A stretch of DNA of 64,000 nt, from NCBI RefSeq assembly GCF_047663525.1, contig NC_092605.1, positions 5,828,001 through 5,892,000 of the forward strand, read 5' to 3'. The notes below the pieces were generated by a model. That model did not search any database. It was not told the DNA's origin and was given only the letters and a program-made list of their open reading frames with translations. Position 1 is the stretch's first letter. Every line of letters begins with the position of its first letter. The position numbers and the translations under genes were made by a program. Source of the stretch: Anas platyrhynchos. Taxonomy: Eukaryota > Chordata > Aves > Anseriformes > Anatidae. Shown piece by piece: positions 13,451 through 24,466 of this stretch.

Positions 13451-13473
13451 AAAAAAAAAAAAAAAAAAAAAAA
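13451..13473. repeat. A23 homopolymer within the CpG island
   Basis: Twenty-three A between two CpG-rich halves. It could be the tail of an old retroposed insert, but no target-site duplication was found by eye. Confidence 0.95.
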
Positions 13474-13657
13474 TCCCGTACAGAATGAGGTTTTTCAGCA
13501 GCTCTATTGGCTCCTCTCCTCGGAGCAGTTTGAAACTTTTTGACAGCTTAGCAGCTCAGCGGCGCGACGCGCGCCCCGCCGGCCGGGCAGCTGCGGGAGC
13601 CCTCGGTGCCACCCGGGGGAGCCCCCGGCACAGGGGGGCGGCACCGCCACAGCCCCC

Positions 13658-13697
13658 GGGGACGCGGGGACACGGGGATGGGGAGGGGGGGACGGGG
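13658..13697 (+). other. G-quadruplex-forming run
   Basis: Six G-runs of at least four G (GGGGACGC, GGGGACAC, GGGGAT, GGGGA, GGGGGGGAC, GGGGAC) with 1-4 base spacers satisfy the four-tract quadruplex pattern. Confidence 0.75.
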
Positions 13698-13719
13698 ACA
13701 AGGGCGACCCCCGCCCGCC

Positions 13720-13736
13720 GGTGCCCTCTAGCGGCC
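13720..13736 (-). promoter_or_regulatory. CTCF-type site, close to consensus
   Basis: GGTGCCCTCTAGCGGCC reads GGCCGCTAGAGGGCACC on the minus strand. This matches the CTCF core CCASYAGRKGGCR at all but one position and lies inside the orphan CpG island. Confidence 0.5.
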
Positions 13737-14310
13737 CCGCCGCCGTGCCGAGGCGAGGAGCCGCAGCTTGCCGTGGTGCAAGGCAGCGTTCTGCCCTCGG
13801 CTTCATTGCTAATTGACTCCAGCTGAGGATCTGGCCCGGCTTGTTCAAACAAATTAAAAACGATGCAAATCAGCCGCAAGTACTTGATGATTTCACTGTG
13901 CTAAGGGGAATACAACTATTTGGCACTGGGTGTGCTGTCAATGGGAGGATTGCTAAGTATTTTGCAAGCGCAGCACTTTCGAAGTGCAAAATGGCTCGCT
14001 TATGTTAGGGCTGATCAAAAATATTTTGTCAAAACTGTTTTTTCAGTGGAAAATTGAATTTCCAAAAAAAAAGCCATCTTTTCACAATGGAGATCTGCCT
14101 TTGCAGGAGAAATATATTTCCCTCAAGAACAATTCAGCCAAAAATTTAAGCTTCTGTTTACAAACTCTCAGTTTCTGGTGACACTATTCATTTTTGGGGT
14201 TTTAAAATAAAAAGTTTACATTTCTGCAGCAGAGGAGGAATCATTTTCCATACAGGTCTATGAATTAACTCTCATAAAACCCCAGCCAGCAACACAAGCA
14301 TAGTTTTCTT

Positions 14311-14362
14311 TTTATGGATGAGAAGCTGAGAAGCAAAGAGGTTAAGTGATTTGGCTCCAATC
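14311..14362 (-). repeat. MIR-like SINE fragment
   Basis: TATGGATGAGAAGCTGAGAA followed by GCAAAGAGGTTAAGTGATTTGG matches the reverse of the MIR 3' half (gatgaggaaactgaggc...agaggttaagtaacttgcc). Confidence 0.55.
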
Positions 14363-14532
14363 CCTACAGGCACCATTAAAAGCTCCTGGCTCCCAGTTCT
14401 GTGCTCAGAATGTTAGATCGCATGACATATCTTTGTGAGGCAGTTAAATGCTTTCAGACTCCCTTGGATTTCAACGGGAGAATCAGTCAGTCTACCGAGA
14501 ACAAAAAGAATGATAGAGTAGCCTTGCCTCAA

Positions 14533-14585
14533 CTCACACAGCGAGTCCTCAGCGGAGTCGGAGCCGGGACTTCTGGCTCTCGGTT
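14533..14585 (-). repeat. MIR-like SINE fragment
   Basis: CTCACACAGCGAGTCCTCAG followed by CGGAGTCGGAGCCGGGACTTC resembles the reverse of the MIR core (cacacagc.agt.agtggcagagccggga). It is probably a second part or copy, 170 bp from the previous fragment. Confidence 0.4.
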
Positions 14586-14873
14586 CTTTGCAGCACACAC
14601 CACACAACCTTGCTGGCTGTACAGACAGCTGACGCTTTCTTCTGGCCCACGCAGCCAAATCTGACACCTGAAGATCAAACAGCAGTGTCTTTCCCAGGGA
14701 CAGTGATACCTGCCCTGGACTGGAGATCTGGTTGATACCTGTAACTGAACAATTGAACCGCTACTCTTACTGTGTGGTTAATAATACAGCATTACGTTAT
14801 CAGCCCCAAAATGATGATGGTCGGCCACACAGAGGAGGTCAGAAGACCGAGCAGGCTGATGAGATAACGGAGG

Positions 14874-15035
14874 GTGGCAGTTGTCTCTTGGTTAGAGCAC
14901 ATGCTTAGCAGCTGAAGCTGTTATATTTCCAGTCTGGGCACTTTCAGAGTGTCTAAAAATGGTTAAATCATAACATTTCATTATACCTCAGCTTTCATAT
15001 ATGCTTGTAAAGTGTTTCCAAACCTTGTGAGAGAG
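14874..15035 (+). repeat. MIR-like SINE, forward copy
   Basis: It starts with a tRNA-derived head (GTCTCTTGGTTAGAGCACAT). It continues with TTTCCAGTCTGGGCA, AAAAATGG, CCTCAGCTTTCATA and a tail TGTAAAGTGTTTCC. This order is that of a full-length MIR-type element. Confidence 0.5.
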
Positions 15036-16721
15036 CAAGGTCTTACTCATATGTATGTTATTTAGCTGGGCAGAAGCTTAGCTTGACTCTCCATGTACTC
15101 TCCAACATTACAACAGGCAAGATCATGTCCCACCTGTGCTCTAATCTTGCTTGTCTACCTCCAGAGGCTGACACCTAGGGATAGATTCCCACTGTAGTTA
15201 GGCATCATAATTTAAAGTGCCCTGCTTTATAGTGATTTCCATGATTTTCATAAACATGTGTCTCCTCTGAGATATCTGGGAAACTGCGTCACTTTGAACA
15301 TTGCCCGAATATCTCACTGTGAGCAGCCAAGATGGAAAATGTTACTTACGTTCTTTTGTATGTTGGAAAACACAACATTTGTTCCTGGGTGGTACAGATC
15401 TCTTCAGTCAACCAGTTGTGTATGCTAATATTTCTACATTGAGGCTTTATTATCTTTATTCCCACTAGCTTTGCTTAGGACATGCCATCCCTCCCCTTGA
15501 TGTTTTTCTTTTATTCTGGACCAGAATCCTGATGACCAGGTTGAGGAACCAGACAAAACTGGATTGTATTACAGCTGAAATACCAGGCTGTAGTTCTAAT
15601 AAATCTTACCACTTTGCCAATCAAATTATTTGTAAACTATCTAGAGCAAGGGGATTTTTCTACAAATAGCTGGTGTAATGATCTTGCTAACAAACGATTA
15701 TCATGTTTGGGAGAATTCCCGGTTTGGCAGGAGCTGCACAGGAAGCCCTGTATCCAGTTCAGAGGCCAGTGATCGGAGCATACCTTTTATCATAGGAGCC
15801 AGTATAAAGAAGCCAGGATTTTTTTTCCTTTTCCATTTCAACAAAGGATTGTTTAAAAAAGTACAGTTCCAAAAAAAAAATGTGATTTATTTTTAATTTC
15901 AGTATAAATAGGTTAAAGAGTGCTTACATCCTAACCACCAGTACTTTTTTATGAAAATGAGATTTTTTTTCCTGTTCCTTAGCCAGTTGTTAACTTGATA
16001 AATATCCCTGAATATTCCAAATTTTAGAGGAAAAAAGAAGATATACTATTTTTTCCCACACAAAATGGATAAGCCTATTTTTCATTGAGCTCTGATTTAT
16101 ATAATTCCCCCAACAAAAACATCAAATGTTTCACTGCATCAAGCCCCAAAGGACACCAGCAAGCCTGCATTGTCCCAACCAGCCTCACCTGGGACACTCC
16201 CCCCTCCACCCACAGCTCCAGGATCTCCATTTAAGCCCAGTTCTGGGCTTTTTTCTCCTTGTTTGAGCTACCCTGTAGTGCTCCTTGGCTGTAGCTCTAT
16301 CACAGCTCTGCTTGGCTGTTTGATGTTCAAACTTGTGATCTAAATGAATTGGAGTTTTCTTTTTAAGAGCTGTACAGGGGGCTATGGCTTATGCAGTAGC
16401 TTGATAGGAAAGCTGGAAATAGGACTCATCTCCGGAACTGATCGTCTACCTACTCAAACAGGTTAAAAGCTTTTTTAATGTACATTTACCTCATTTGGAA
16501 AAGGGAGCCTCAGATTCTTTTCATTTAATTCAAACAGTTTTTACGTCATTTCTTTGTTGTTAATGGTTAGCTAGACAAATCACCTGCTTCTAATTCCTGG
16601 TATTTCTTGCTATTTTAAATCATGGCCTTCCTGTTGGTACCACTTACTTTGCCCCTTACATCAAAGATTTGTATTATTTATTGCTTTCAAGTTACCTTAT
16701 CAAGTCAATTCATGTTTGGTC

Positions 16722-16737
16722 ATTTCTAATTAGAAAT
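16722..16737. other. 16-bp perfect palindrome with TAATTA core
   Basis: ATTTCTAATTAGAAAT is self-complementary and centred on the homeodomain dimer core CTAATTAG. Confidence 0.5.
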
Positions 16738-17556
16738 AGTCTACTTCGCAACTCAGGCAGCAAGCAAGCGAGCAACTTGGTTGGGACACACCTGTAGATC
16801 AATCTGGGATTGGTATCTCCCCATCCAAATAGTATAGCTTAGGCAATGTAATATGTATACATGGCTTAATAATTCCTGGAAAAGCCCATGTCATTGCTTT
16901 CATCAAGTCTTAAATAAAATAATCAGTCATGATATTTTCTGCCTGGATCAAAGGCAGCACAGGCCCATTGAGTTCGAGCACCGTGAAGTGGTTAGTTAAT
17001 AGTCACTGGGGAAGGAACACAGCACGCAGCGGTGTCCATCACTGAAATACTCTGCAAACATCAGCTCTCATAATCCCTCTTTCAAAGGCACATGGAGGCA
17101 GAATTAGTTTAAAATAGACTATGTTGTGACTTGTCCAAGCGCCTGTATTAAGGCATCAGCAGATGCAATGTGAGACTGGACTTTCAGTCCTGTTACTATG
17201 CCCCCAGTTCCCCCTCTTTGCTGTGGTGGCCTTGTCCTGTGCTTCTTGTCCTGGCCAGGTGCTGCCAGCTTGAGCTGGTAACCTCTGCACTGGGAGGAGC
17301 AGGGGAAGGCTAGATACTGGGGAGACCTAAACCTAAATTGTGAGCTGGTAACCTTGACTCTCCATCTTTGCAGTATGATTTCTTCTATCCCTGCAAAAAG
17401 GGGCCTTGCCATCTCACAGCAACACAAGTGCAAGAAGCACAATAACTCGCTGCATTTGAAGAAGACAGTGAAGAGCACTGCCTCCAGACCTTATTGCAAA
17501 AATTGTGGGAGATTGGAGCTCTAGAGCCAGGGAAAGGCGATTCATCTATGTTTTCA

Positions 17557-17585
17557 ATTTTTTTATTTATTTATTTATTTTTTTT
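17557..17585. repeat. (TTTA)n simple repeat with T run
   Basis: Several TTTA units followed by a T tract. Confidence 0.9.
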
Positions 17586-18061
17586 GAGTATTCTTTATCA
17601 GAATTTTATTGCTCTCATCCAGAAAGTGTGTAAGTGGCCAGAGCTTTTTCTGGTGAAACCTACTGGAGTTCCCTAATAGGAGCTGCATCGTGTTGATCCG
17701 CACTGCTTGAGCAGTGGCTCTCGAGAATTCGGTGAAGTTCCACTTGCATCAAAAGCAGTTTTGGTCCAAGATGTACTCAGATTTGTGTTTAAGGTGCCTG
17801 GCAACGTTGTAGTGAGCAGCTTTATAAATAACTCTGTATTATTATCTTTATGCCTTAGCAGTAGTATTGTTGTTTTTATGGTACTGTAATGTTTATTATG
17901 GCTATTTTATGGTGTAATTTGATTAGTGTGTTACCCTAATGTCACGTAGAAAAGGGGAGGGCATTCCTGTCATACTTCTGAACACTAACCCTTCTGTTTC
18001 CATCTGAGGAACCCAAAGCCCTTTGGCGATCATTAATTGTCCCACACCATATAAGTAAACT

Positions 18062-18173
18062 CACGCACAGAGGACTTAAATGATTCCCCCTAGCCCACAC
18101 AACAAGTCAGTGGCAAAGCTGAGAGTCAGACCTCAAGAGTGCTGACTCCCTGACGTCTGCATTAACCACTAGA
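18062..18173 (-). repeat. MIR-like SINE fossil
   Basis: GCACAGAGGACTTAAATGAT, then CCCACACAACAAGTCAGTGG, CAAAGCTGAGAGTCAGACCTC and ATTAACCACTAG follow the reverse MIR-type consensus in order. This is one of the clearer ancient SINE copies here. Confidence 0.6.
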
Positions 18174-18455
18174 AAACATTCCCGTCACAGTAACAGCAGG
18201 TATAATAGAAAGGAAGATTGCCGCTTTGGAGTTTTTTAGGTCAGTTGTAATGAGAACACTCAATGTTTTATAAACCCTTTAGGTTTCCTGTTTAGGGCTT
18301 GATCAAACCATAAACTGCTCGTTTAAGTAAGCTCCAAAAACAAAATGTACTAGAAAGCTGAGGAGCAGAGAGACAACATCCAACAGCAAACTTATGTTTA
18401 TTGCTCATTTGCTTTCCTTGCTGGGATGATGCCGTGTACTTAGATTAAATATGCA

Positions 18456-18521
18456 GAGCCAAATTTATCCCTAGGGTGTAATTTTTTTGGACTCTGAATG
18501 ACACCAGGGTGAATTTGGCAC
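18456..18521. mobile_element. Small foldback (MITE-like) element
   Basis: The left arm GCCAAATTTATCCCTAGGGT at 18458 pairs with the right arm ACACCAGGGTGAATTTGGC ending at 18519, over about 19 bp with few mismatches. It resembles palindromic elements common in turtles, crocodilians and birds. The family name is uncertain. Confidence 0.5.
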
Positions 18522-18580
18522 ATTTACACTCAAAATTAATATGGGTTTTACAAATATTTGGAACGGTGTCAAAATGTTGT

Positions 18581-18757
18581 GGGTTAAATTCTGTTCTCAG
18601 TTCCACCAGCGCTAACCCAGGTTAACTCCGTTCTGATCTTGCACTGGATTTACAGCAACGTAATTCTGCTGGGCCGGCGTTCAGCTCGTGTGAATTAGTT
18701 TATCTGCACTGGAATGCAGGCAGCTCAGCTGCTTTACACCAGCTAAGAATCTGACCC
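18581..18757. mobile_element. Foldback (MITE-like) element
   Basis: The ends GGGTTAAATTCTG and CAGCTAAGAATCTGACCC are imperfect inverted repeats with TTTACA-rich interior (GGATTTACAGC, GCTTTACACCAGC). This is the pattern of an old amniote palindromic element, only 60 bp from the previous one. Confidence 0.45.
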
Positions 18758-19703
18758 ATATTTAGATAGAATTACTCCTGAAATACACAATGGCAAACGT
18801 GATGTGAATTGGGTCTGCTGTGGCCCTGATTTGCACTGAGGAAGTGCAGCCGAAGCTGTTCTGTGGCTCTGCTGCGCAGTGACGCAAGCTGGTGTCACAA
18901 ACCTGAACCTGACCCCCTTCAGCCTTCTGATGCTTTATAAGTTTTAAAATAACGCTGCAGTAAGTGCTACACATGCTGCGTGCGTGTAAATCATCCCAAA
19001 CGGCTGCAAATCATCGTCCGCTCTCTTGTTTCAAAGCAGAGATTGGGAAGTGCTTGGTGATATTTGGGTTCAGTTCAGATATTCCAAAGCTTGGATGGAT
19101 GGATTGTTTTGATTCTTTCTTTGAACTCCTTTCCCACCCCTGCTAAAAGAAACAGACAGATCTACTCAGTTAAGCGACAGACAAGTTGGAGACAATGCGC
19201 CACTGCCCTCCCCAGTACCACCCCCCACATGCCAAATTTGCAGACATCTGCTAGCTGGAGCACAACTCTGCGGTAATAAAGAAGTGCTGGTATTCATGTG
19301 ATGTACTGCCTTTAGCATTCACAAATGACTGAAATTAACCTCTGTTCTATGGGCCTTAACTTGGTTTATGACTGGGGGTCTTTTGTTTTATACCACTATA
19401 CAGAGGTGCCTTTGCCATGCTAAAGATTTAACTAAATTATAATGAATGATCCTCACCAGCACTGTGCCCCTAATTAGAACAAGTCGCACAGACATATTGT
19501 CTCCTTGATTTCCTCTGTTACATTTCTCTCACTCTCTTTCTCTGCCTGAGACACATGGGTCCCATTAAACATTTTAGCATTTAATGTGGTTCCCTTAAAT
19601 GACTTCTCAAGTTTTCAAGTTCCATTTAGAATTGTATGTTACTCTCCTGACTGTGGTTTTGATTGTTATGTTTCATGCGTTCAGCCAAAGCAATTGCTCT
19701 TCT

Positions 19704-19719
19704 TCCCCCTCTAGTGGGG
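19704..19719 (-). promoter_or_regulatory. CTCF-like site
   Basis: TCCCCCTCTAGTGGGG reads CCCCACTAGAGGGGGA on the minus strand and matches CCASYAGRKGGCR except for G in place of the last C. Motif only, no binding evidence. Confidence 0.35.
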
Positions 19720-20069
19720 AGTGCCTTAGCTCCCTGTGAGCTTGTGTGAGTACAGCATGGTGTCTACCTATACGTTTTGTAGACATTCACACAAATCCTT
19801 ACGTTTGTATATGAAATCGGGAGATGGGGAAATAGCTTCTTATGACTGATTTATGCAGTCAAGGTTAAGTGCGGTGTTTCTTCAGCACAGTACAGTTGTC
19901 TGTTAAAGAAAGCATCTGTTAAGATACAGTTTATTATCGGTATATTTCCATCAAGAGGTCTTTAAGTGTTTCTGTAATACACAAAGCTTATTAATCTTTA
20001 GATATTTCCAGCCTAAATAGAAATGATTGACAAAAACCTTTTGTAGCGTCTGGTTATATGTATGATATC

Positions 20070-20135
20070 TATTATCCCCATTACATATACCTACTGTACA
20101 GATAGAGTGCTGAAGGACAGAGATTTTGTTGTTGA
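20070..20135 (-). repeat. MIR-like SINE fragment, diverged
   Basis: TATTATCCCCATTACATATA, then CTGTACAGATAGAGTGCTGA and AGGACAGAGATT follow the reverse MIR 3' end (attatccccattttacagat...ctgaggcacagag). It is weak but in order. Confidence 0.35.
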
Positions 20136-20355
20136 TCACATTGTAATGCACTTCCTCAGGAACCACTGCAATGAGAATACCAAATTGTCCATCGGTTTCT
20201 GCCCCAGCTTTCCAAGAGTATCAAGTCAAGTTCAAGGTCTGGACCCTAATCCTCAAGGTATTTTGTGGCCTGGGCCCAAGGTGTCTCATAAGCTTGTCTC
20301 AAAGCTTGTCTATACCACTGTAGTTATCCCATTTCAGATCTGGCTGGATAACTTC

Positions 20356-20455
20356 TGGAATAAGAATGCCTTGTTTCCCCCACTCTTTCCCATTTAGTAT
20401 ATGCTCTTTTGAAAATGGTATGCACCTATTTAACAGAAAAGGCGTTCTTATTCCA
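20356..20455. mobile_element. Foldback (MITE-like) element with 17-bp arms
   Basis: TGGAATAAGAATGCCTT (20356-20372) and AAGGCGTTCTTATTCCA (20439-20455) are inverted repeats matching at 16 of 17 positions, with a 66-bp loop. Flanking GTTATCCCATTTCAG and CCAAAATAAGCACCTC suggest a longer, worn palindromic DNA transposon. Arm limits outside the perfect part are unclear. Confidence 0.5.
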
Positions 20456-22313
20456 AAATAAGCACCTCTTATAAATAGTGTCATAATAATAATGATAAAA
20501 TAACTTCAATATAATTTTAAAGTTAAATTCTCTTTAGGGAAAAAACCTTTCCATCATCATGAAGGAAATCTGTTACAAAAGTGAACTGTAAACCTGGATT
20601 TCCTGGCTCCTAGTTACTGAAGTGGCATCATTCTGAGGACATGCGTCTTTAAAGCTGTTTACTTTCTCAGTATCAGATTGACACCGGTCACTAAAATACT
20701 GGTAAGGCTGGGAATCCAGAAGCTTGTTCTTTCCTGTTAAAGGGATTCATATCCTGGTTCTGAGACCACTGCCACAGTATTTTAACGGTGGATTTTGGCA
20801 TGCCATCACAAAAACATAAGAAATTATTTCGGTGACAATATGTTGGCTTCTTAGATCCCTCAGACATGAAATCGAGATTTCATTATGGCGACTTACCAAC
20901 ATTATTTGTTCTTTAGATAATTCTTAAAAGTTTCCGTGATGTATTGGCTTCCAGGTTTAAGCCACAAGAAGCTTGAAATTTATCTCTGGAGCTGAGATTT
21001 AGGTTTCATTAACAGTTAAGCCTTCGTCTGGAGTGCTGAAGTGTTCTGCAATGGGTAACTCAGCTTGTTAGTAACATTAGCAGATTTGTGAGTCCTCAAA
21101 TGCGTCTATGGATAATTGTTTCAACCTTGTGTTCTTTATTATAATCCGCTGTCTGATAATGGGCTTCAGGGTAGATAAGAGAAGGAAATGTGCCAGTAGG
21201 ATTTCATTCAATCTTGTGCATTCTACCCGCAGCTGCTGTTTCCTCTAAGGTGATGGCTGACTTGGCATCTCTTGCTTTAAAGCAGAGAAAGCCACGATTG
21301 ATGGCAGGCCATTCTAATGCCTCCTTACCAGCCATTCATGGAGACTTTGAGATTACTGTAAAGAGATATCACCGGTCTAGGAGCTGCTTTCTGGAATCAT
21401 TCTTCTTGCAATAGTGCAAATGGACAGCTTTTGTTTCTATCGCAGCAGCAATCACTGTTTAAATTAGAGAGCTCTTTGAAATTTTTTGACAGAGCAGTTT
21501 TCTGCTGATAAATGCAGTTTCACTAACATTGAAATGCTTCTCCAGGGAGGGTATCAATTTTGGCAATTTTTTTCCATGAGAAAGAAAAAGAAGCATCTTG
21601 GCTTTGAGGGAAGATTTTATGAAGTTGAAATATTTTGTTTTGAATTTATCACTTTTATTAATGTTTAGGTTTTAAGTTTATGCTAAGGTTGGAAGTGTAG
21701 ATATTCAGTAACATGTATTCACGTTTAGTACGGTACCTTATTGTTTCTACATAATCGTACTGAAATGGGTTTTGCTTTGCCAAAATGAAATGATTTAACT
21801 TTAAGCCAAATAGTAAGCTAATTCTAAATCTTGGAAGGCCTTAGAAATCTTGATTCCTGGGGAAAATATGTCATTTTAATTTAGAATGAAAACATTTTAA
21901 GCATTGAAATTTCCTATTAAAAAAATCAGGTTTCTCACTGGTTCTGTATTAAATGCAGACGTTTTTAATTTCTCCAGCTAATCTTTTAGTTCTTCATACC
22001 TCTGCAGCCTTCTGAAAAATAACTTCTATTGCTTGAGAGCTGCTCCCTAGAAAAGATTACTGGGATGAATATTTGCCTTCCTGAACTGTATGGTAGAGTT
22101 TGTACATCTTTCACAGCTAGCCGTATTTCTGACTGTCACAATGGTGATCACTTCATTTATATTAAAGCCTTATTATGAGTGTTGCTGCTGCCTTTGTAAT
22201 ATATTATAATCATAACACTGCCGTTGAGGTACAAATTAATTTTATGAATTAAAAGGTGTCAGACTAAGATCCTGACTCTCAAAGACTTAGACACTTGTTG
22301 CTGCTTTGGTTCC

Positions 22314-22402
22314 AAGTGGCTTACCCAAGATCACCCAAGAGGTTTATGACTGAGGAAGGAATTGCACCTTAATTTCCCTGACCGCTTTGTTGCAAGCTTC
22401 TA
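22314..22402 (-). repeat. MIR-like SINE fossil
   Basis: AAGTGGCTTACCCAAGATCA, then CCCAAGAGGTTTATGACTGA and GGAAGGAATTGCACCTTAAT match the reverse core (agtgacttgcccaaggtcacacag.agt..tggcagag..ggaat.gaacc). Confidence 0.55.
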
Positions 22403-24433
22403 GCAGCAGCTGTGTTCTTGTTCCTGACTGCGGCCCATGACGAAAAATCCTGACTCATGTAATTGAAAGGGTTAAAAATCAAGGAGGCACACCACCACCA
22501 ACAACAAAATGCCATGCCTTTGATTTAATAAAGAGATAATCCTCTTTCTATTAGCTACGATAATAATGACTCACCAGTAGTAAATGAAGGAATATACACA
22601 GAATGACATCATGTGAACAGCGCAGTGTCTGTGGGACTTAAAACGAAGAGGATTATTCCAATATATCAGCTCTGAGCCTAAAACTGGCAAGGATAGGTTT
22701 GGAGTAAAATTTAACATGAGAAATGTTTATTGAAGCACTAACATGAGAAAGGAATTATATAACTGAAGTTATTAAAAACAATAAGCTCCTATTTCAAAAG
22801 CTTTAATTTCAGTAGAATAATATACACGCAGACTGACACAGGCTGTAGTTGTATTGAGTCATTCCAATGACATCATGAACCACAAGAGGGGATGTGCCGT
22901 GGTTTATCGGTGTCTGCAAACCACACCCCGTCCCCTGGGTGGAATTACAGCCTCTGTCTTGCTCTGGAGACAGAATCTCATCTGGTTCGTAACATGGAGG
23001 GAATTGCCCTGAAATCAGCAGTAAGGAAGAGAAGTAAAAGCACCGATCACTCACAGCTTATTTCCAGGCCTCCTGCTTCTGAACAGGCCATCGATGTGCT
23101 GCATCACATTGAGGCAAGGGTTTCCAGCTCCTGGTTGTGGACCAGAGCTTACATAAAACAAATGATAAATTGTATCAAGCTGACTTTTTGGTCATGGGGT
23201 TTAATCTGTTTTTTGTTGTTGTTGTTGTTTTTAGCCAGAGACTTGCTTTAAACTGACATCATGTGGTCTGGTTTGTCCCTGAGCACCACAAAGATTTCCT
23301 CGCTCCCATAAAGCAGGAGCTGGGGAGTGGCTGAAAAAACTTCGTCGAACTTCAGGGCTGACCAAAATGGTCATTCTGCTGTGCTGGGAACAGAGAGGTT
23401 CCTGTCGAGAGCGATTCAGAGCAAAAGTCCTTGATGAAAATGCAGGTCAGATTTATAGGCTATACAGCTGCATACTGGAATCGTGTTTTTCTGTAGCTCT
23501 GGTGGCCCCCCCCTGTGAAGGGAGCACAGCTATGGAGGCTGCACACCTGAACCTGGTCCCTGGTACCTTTGGCAGATTGAGAACTCCATGTATTGGTCAG
23601 AAAATGCAGATAGCATTGCTTGTGTGCTGTACGGATGGCAAGGCTGGATACCAGCGAAGTGTTACCAACGCTGAGCCTGGACTTAACAAGGACTTGGACT
23701 GAATCTGGACTTTTGTTATAACAAGGAAATGCAGTTTAGATCTAACAGGCCAAAGACTGCTTCTCTTTACTGATCTTAGATACTAAATCCTGAATATCTA
23801 TTTCTGGTAAATTGGATTCCAGTGTTGTGCAAAAGAAGAATAACTCAGAGGTCAATGAGATTCACAGTGGTGCCACCGAGGGCAGACCCAGTGAGTCTTG
23901 CTGGCGCTGATGTCAACAGCAGTACTGCGAGAGGGGGAGGAATCCGCCCCGCTCCATTACTCAGAGGGTGCTGACAGAGTATCTTTTATGAGGAGTCTGA
24001 AATACTCTGGAATCTGCTTCCTACTCTAGTCCAAAGTAGTCCAGATCTGACTTTCCTGGCATGTTGCAAAAGACATCCTTTTGTCAGATATCTGGAGAAG
24101 TGAGAATATGCTTCTGTTCTTCTACCCTGTGAAGGCGGTGGATGAGACGCCGGGGAGCTGATGTCGAATATAATCATTTGGTCTCTGCTGAGACACCTGA
24201 GCAGACAGCTCCGTTATCTGAAAACTAAATAGAAAATACATACAGGTTTCATTAGGGAAGCTAGGAAATGGGATACAGTACCTATGGTTTGGGGGGTAGA
24301 AATAAGTGTTTATGCTTCCTTTGGATAGAAGGGATTTGTTATAAAAGGACTGTCTTGTGACTTCTGAAAGTCCTCCACAAGTATGCATTTCCCCTGTGCT
24401 GCTCTTCTTTCCCACCCACCTTCCCCTCTCATT

Positions 24434-24466
24434 GAATGATAAATGTGGAAGTCTTATTTATCATTC
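24434..24466. other. Perfect 11-bp hairpin
   Basis: GAATGATAAAT, loop of 11 bp, ATTTATCATTC. The stem is perfect, with GATA cores in both arms (TGATAA and TTATCA). Confidence 0.6.

Larger units (their letters stand above)
13300..13780. promoter_or_regulatory. Orphan CpG island inside the gene desert
   Basis: Dense CpG sequence. By eye, 13561-13620 is about 87% G+C with 11 CpG. The island is interrupted by an A23 run at 13451-13473 and carries a reverse CCAAT box (ATTGG, 13507-13510), a G-quadruplex run and a CTCF-like site. An octamer ATGCAAAT lies 80 bp to the right (13863-13870). No known coding exon lies beside it. It may be the promoter of an unannotated non-coding RNA or a CpG-rich distal element. 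The 175-codon and 114-codon frames across it look like GC-rich shadows. Confidence 0.6.
13900..18000. other. Gene-desert sequence with SINE fossils
   Basis: No supported gene. It contains several MIR-like fossils (listed separately), a (TTTA)n run at 17557-17585 and a candidate conserved stretch at about 16480-16760 with a TCF/LEF-like ATCAAAG (16660-16666). Confidence 0.6.

Noticed and set aside
13299-13848. Open frames of 175 and 114 codons across the orphan CpG island
   Set aside because: They overlap on both strands, one includes the A23 run as a poly-lysine stretch, and all are explained by high GC.
14881-14940. Possible tRNA gene (GGTTAGAGCAC box)
   Set aside because: The A-box-like motif belongs to the tRNA-derived head of a MIR-type SINE. 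No cloverleaf can be drawn.
23866-23890. GTGCCACCGAGGGCAGACC as a CTCF site
   Set aside because: It looks similar to the core but needs a one-base gap, and ungapped alignment fails at several core positions.
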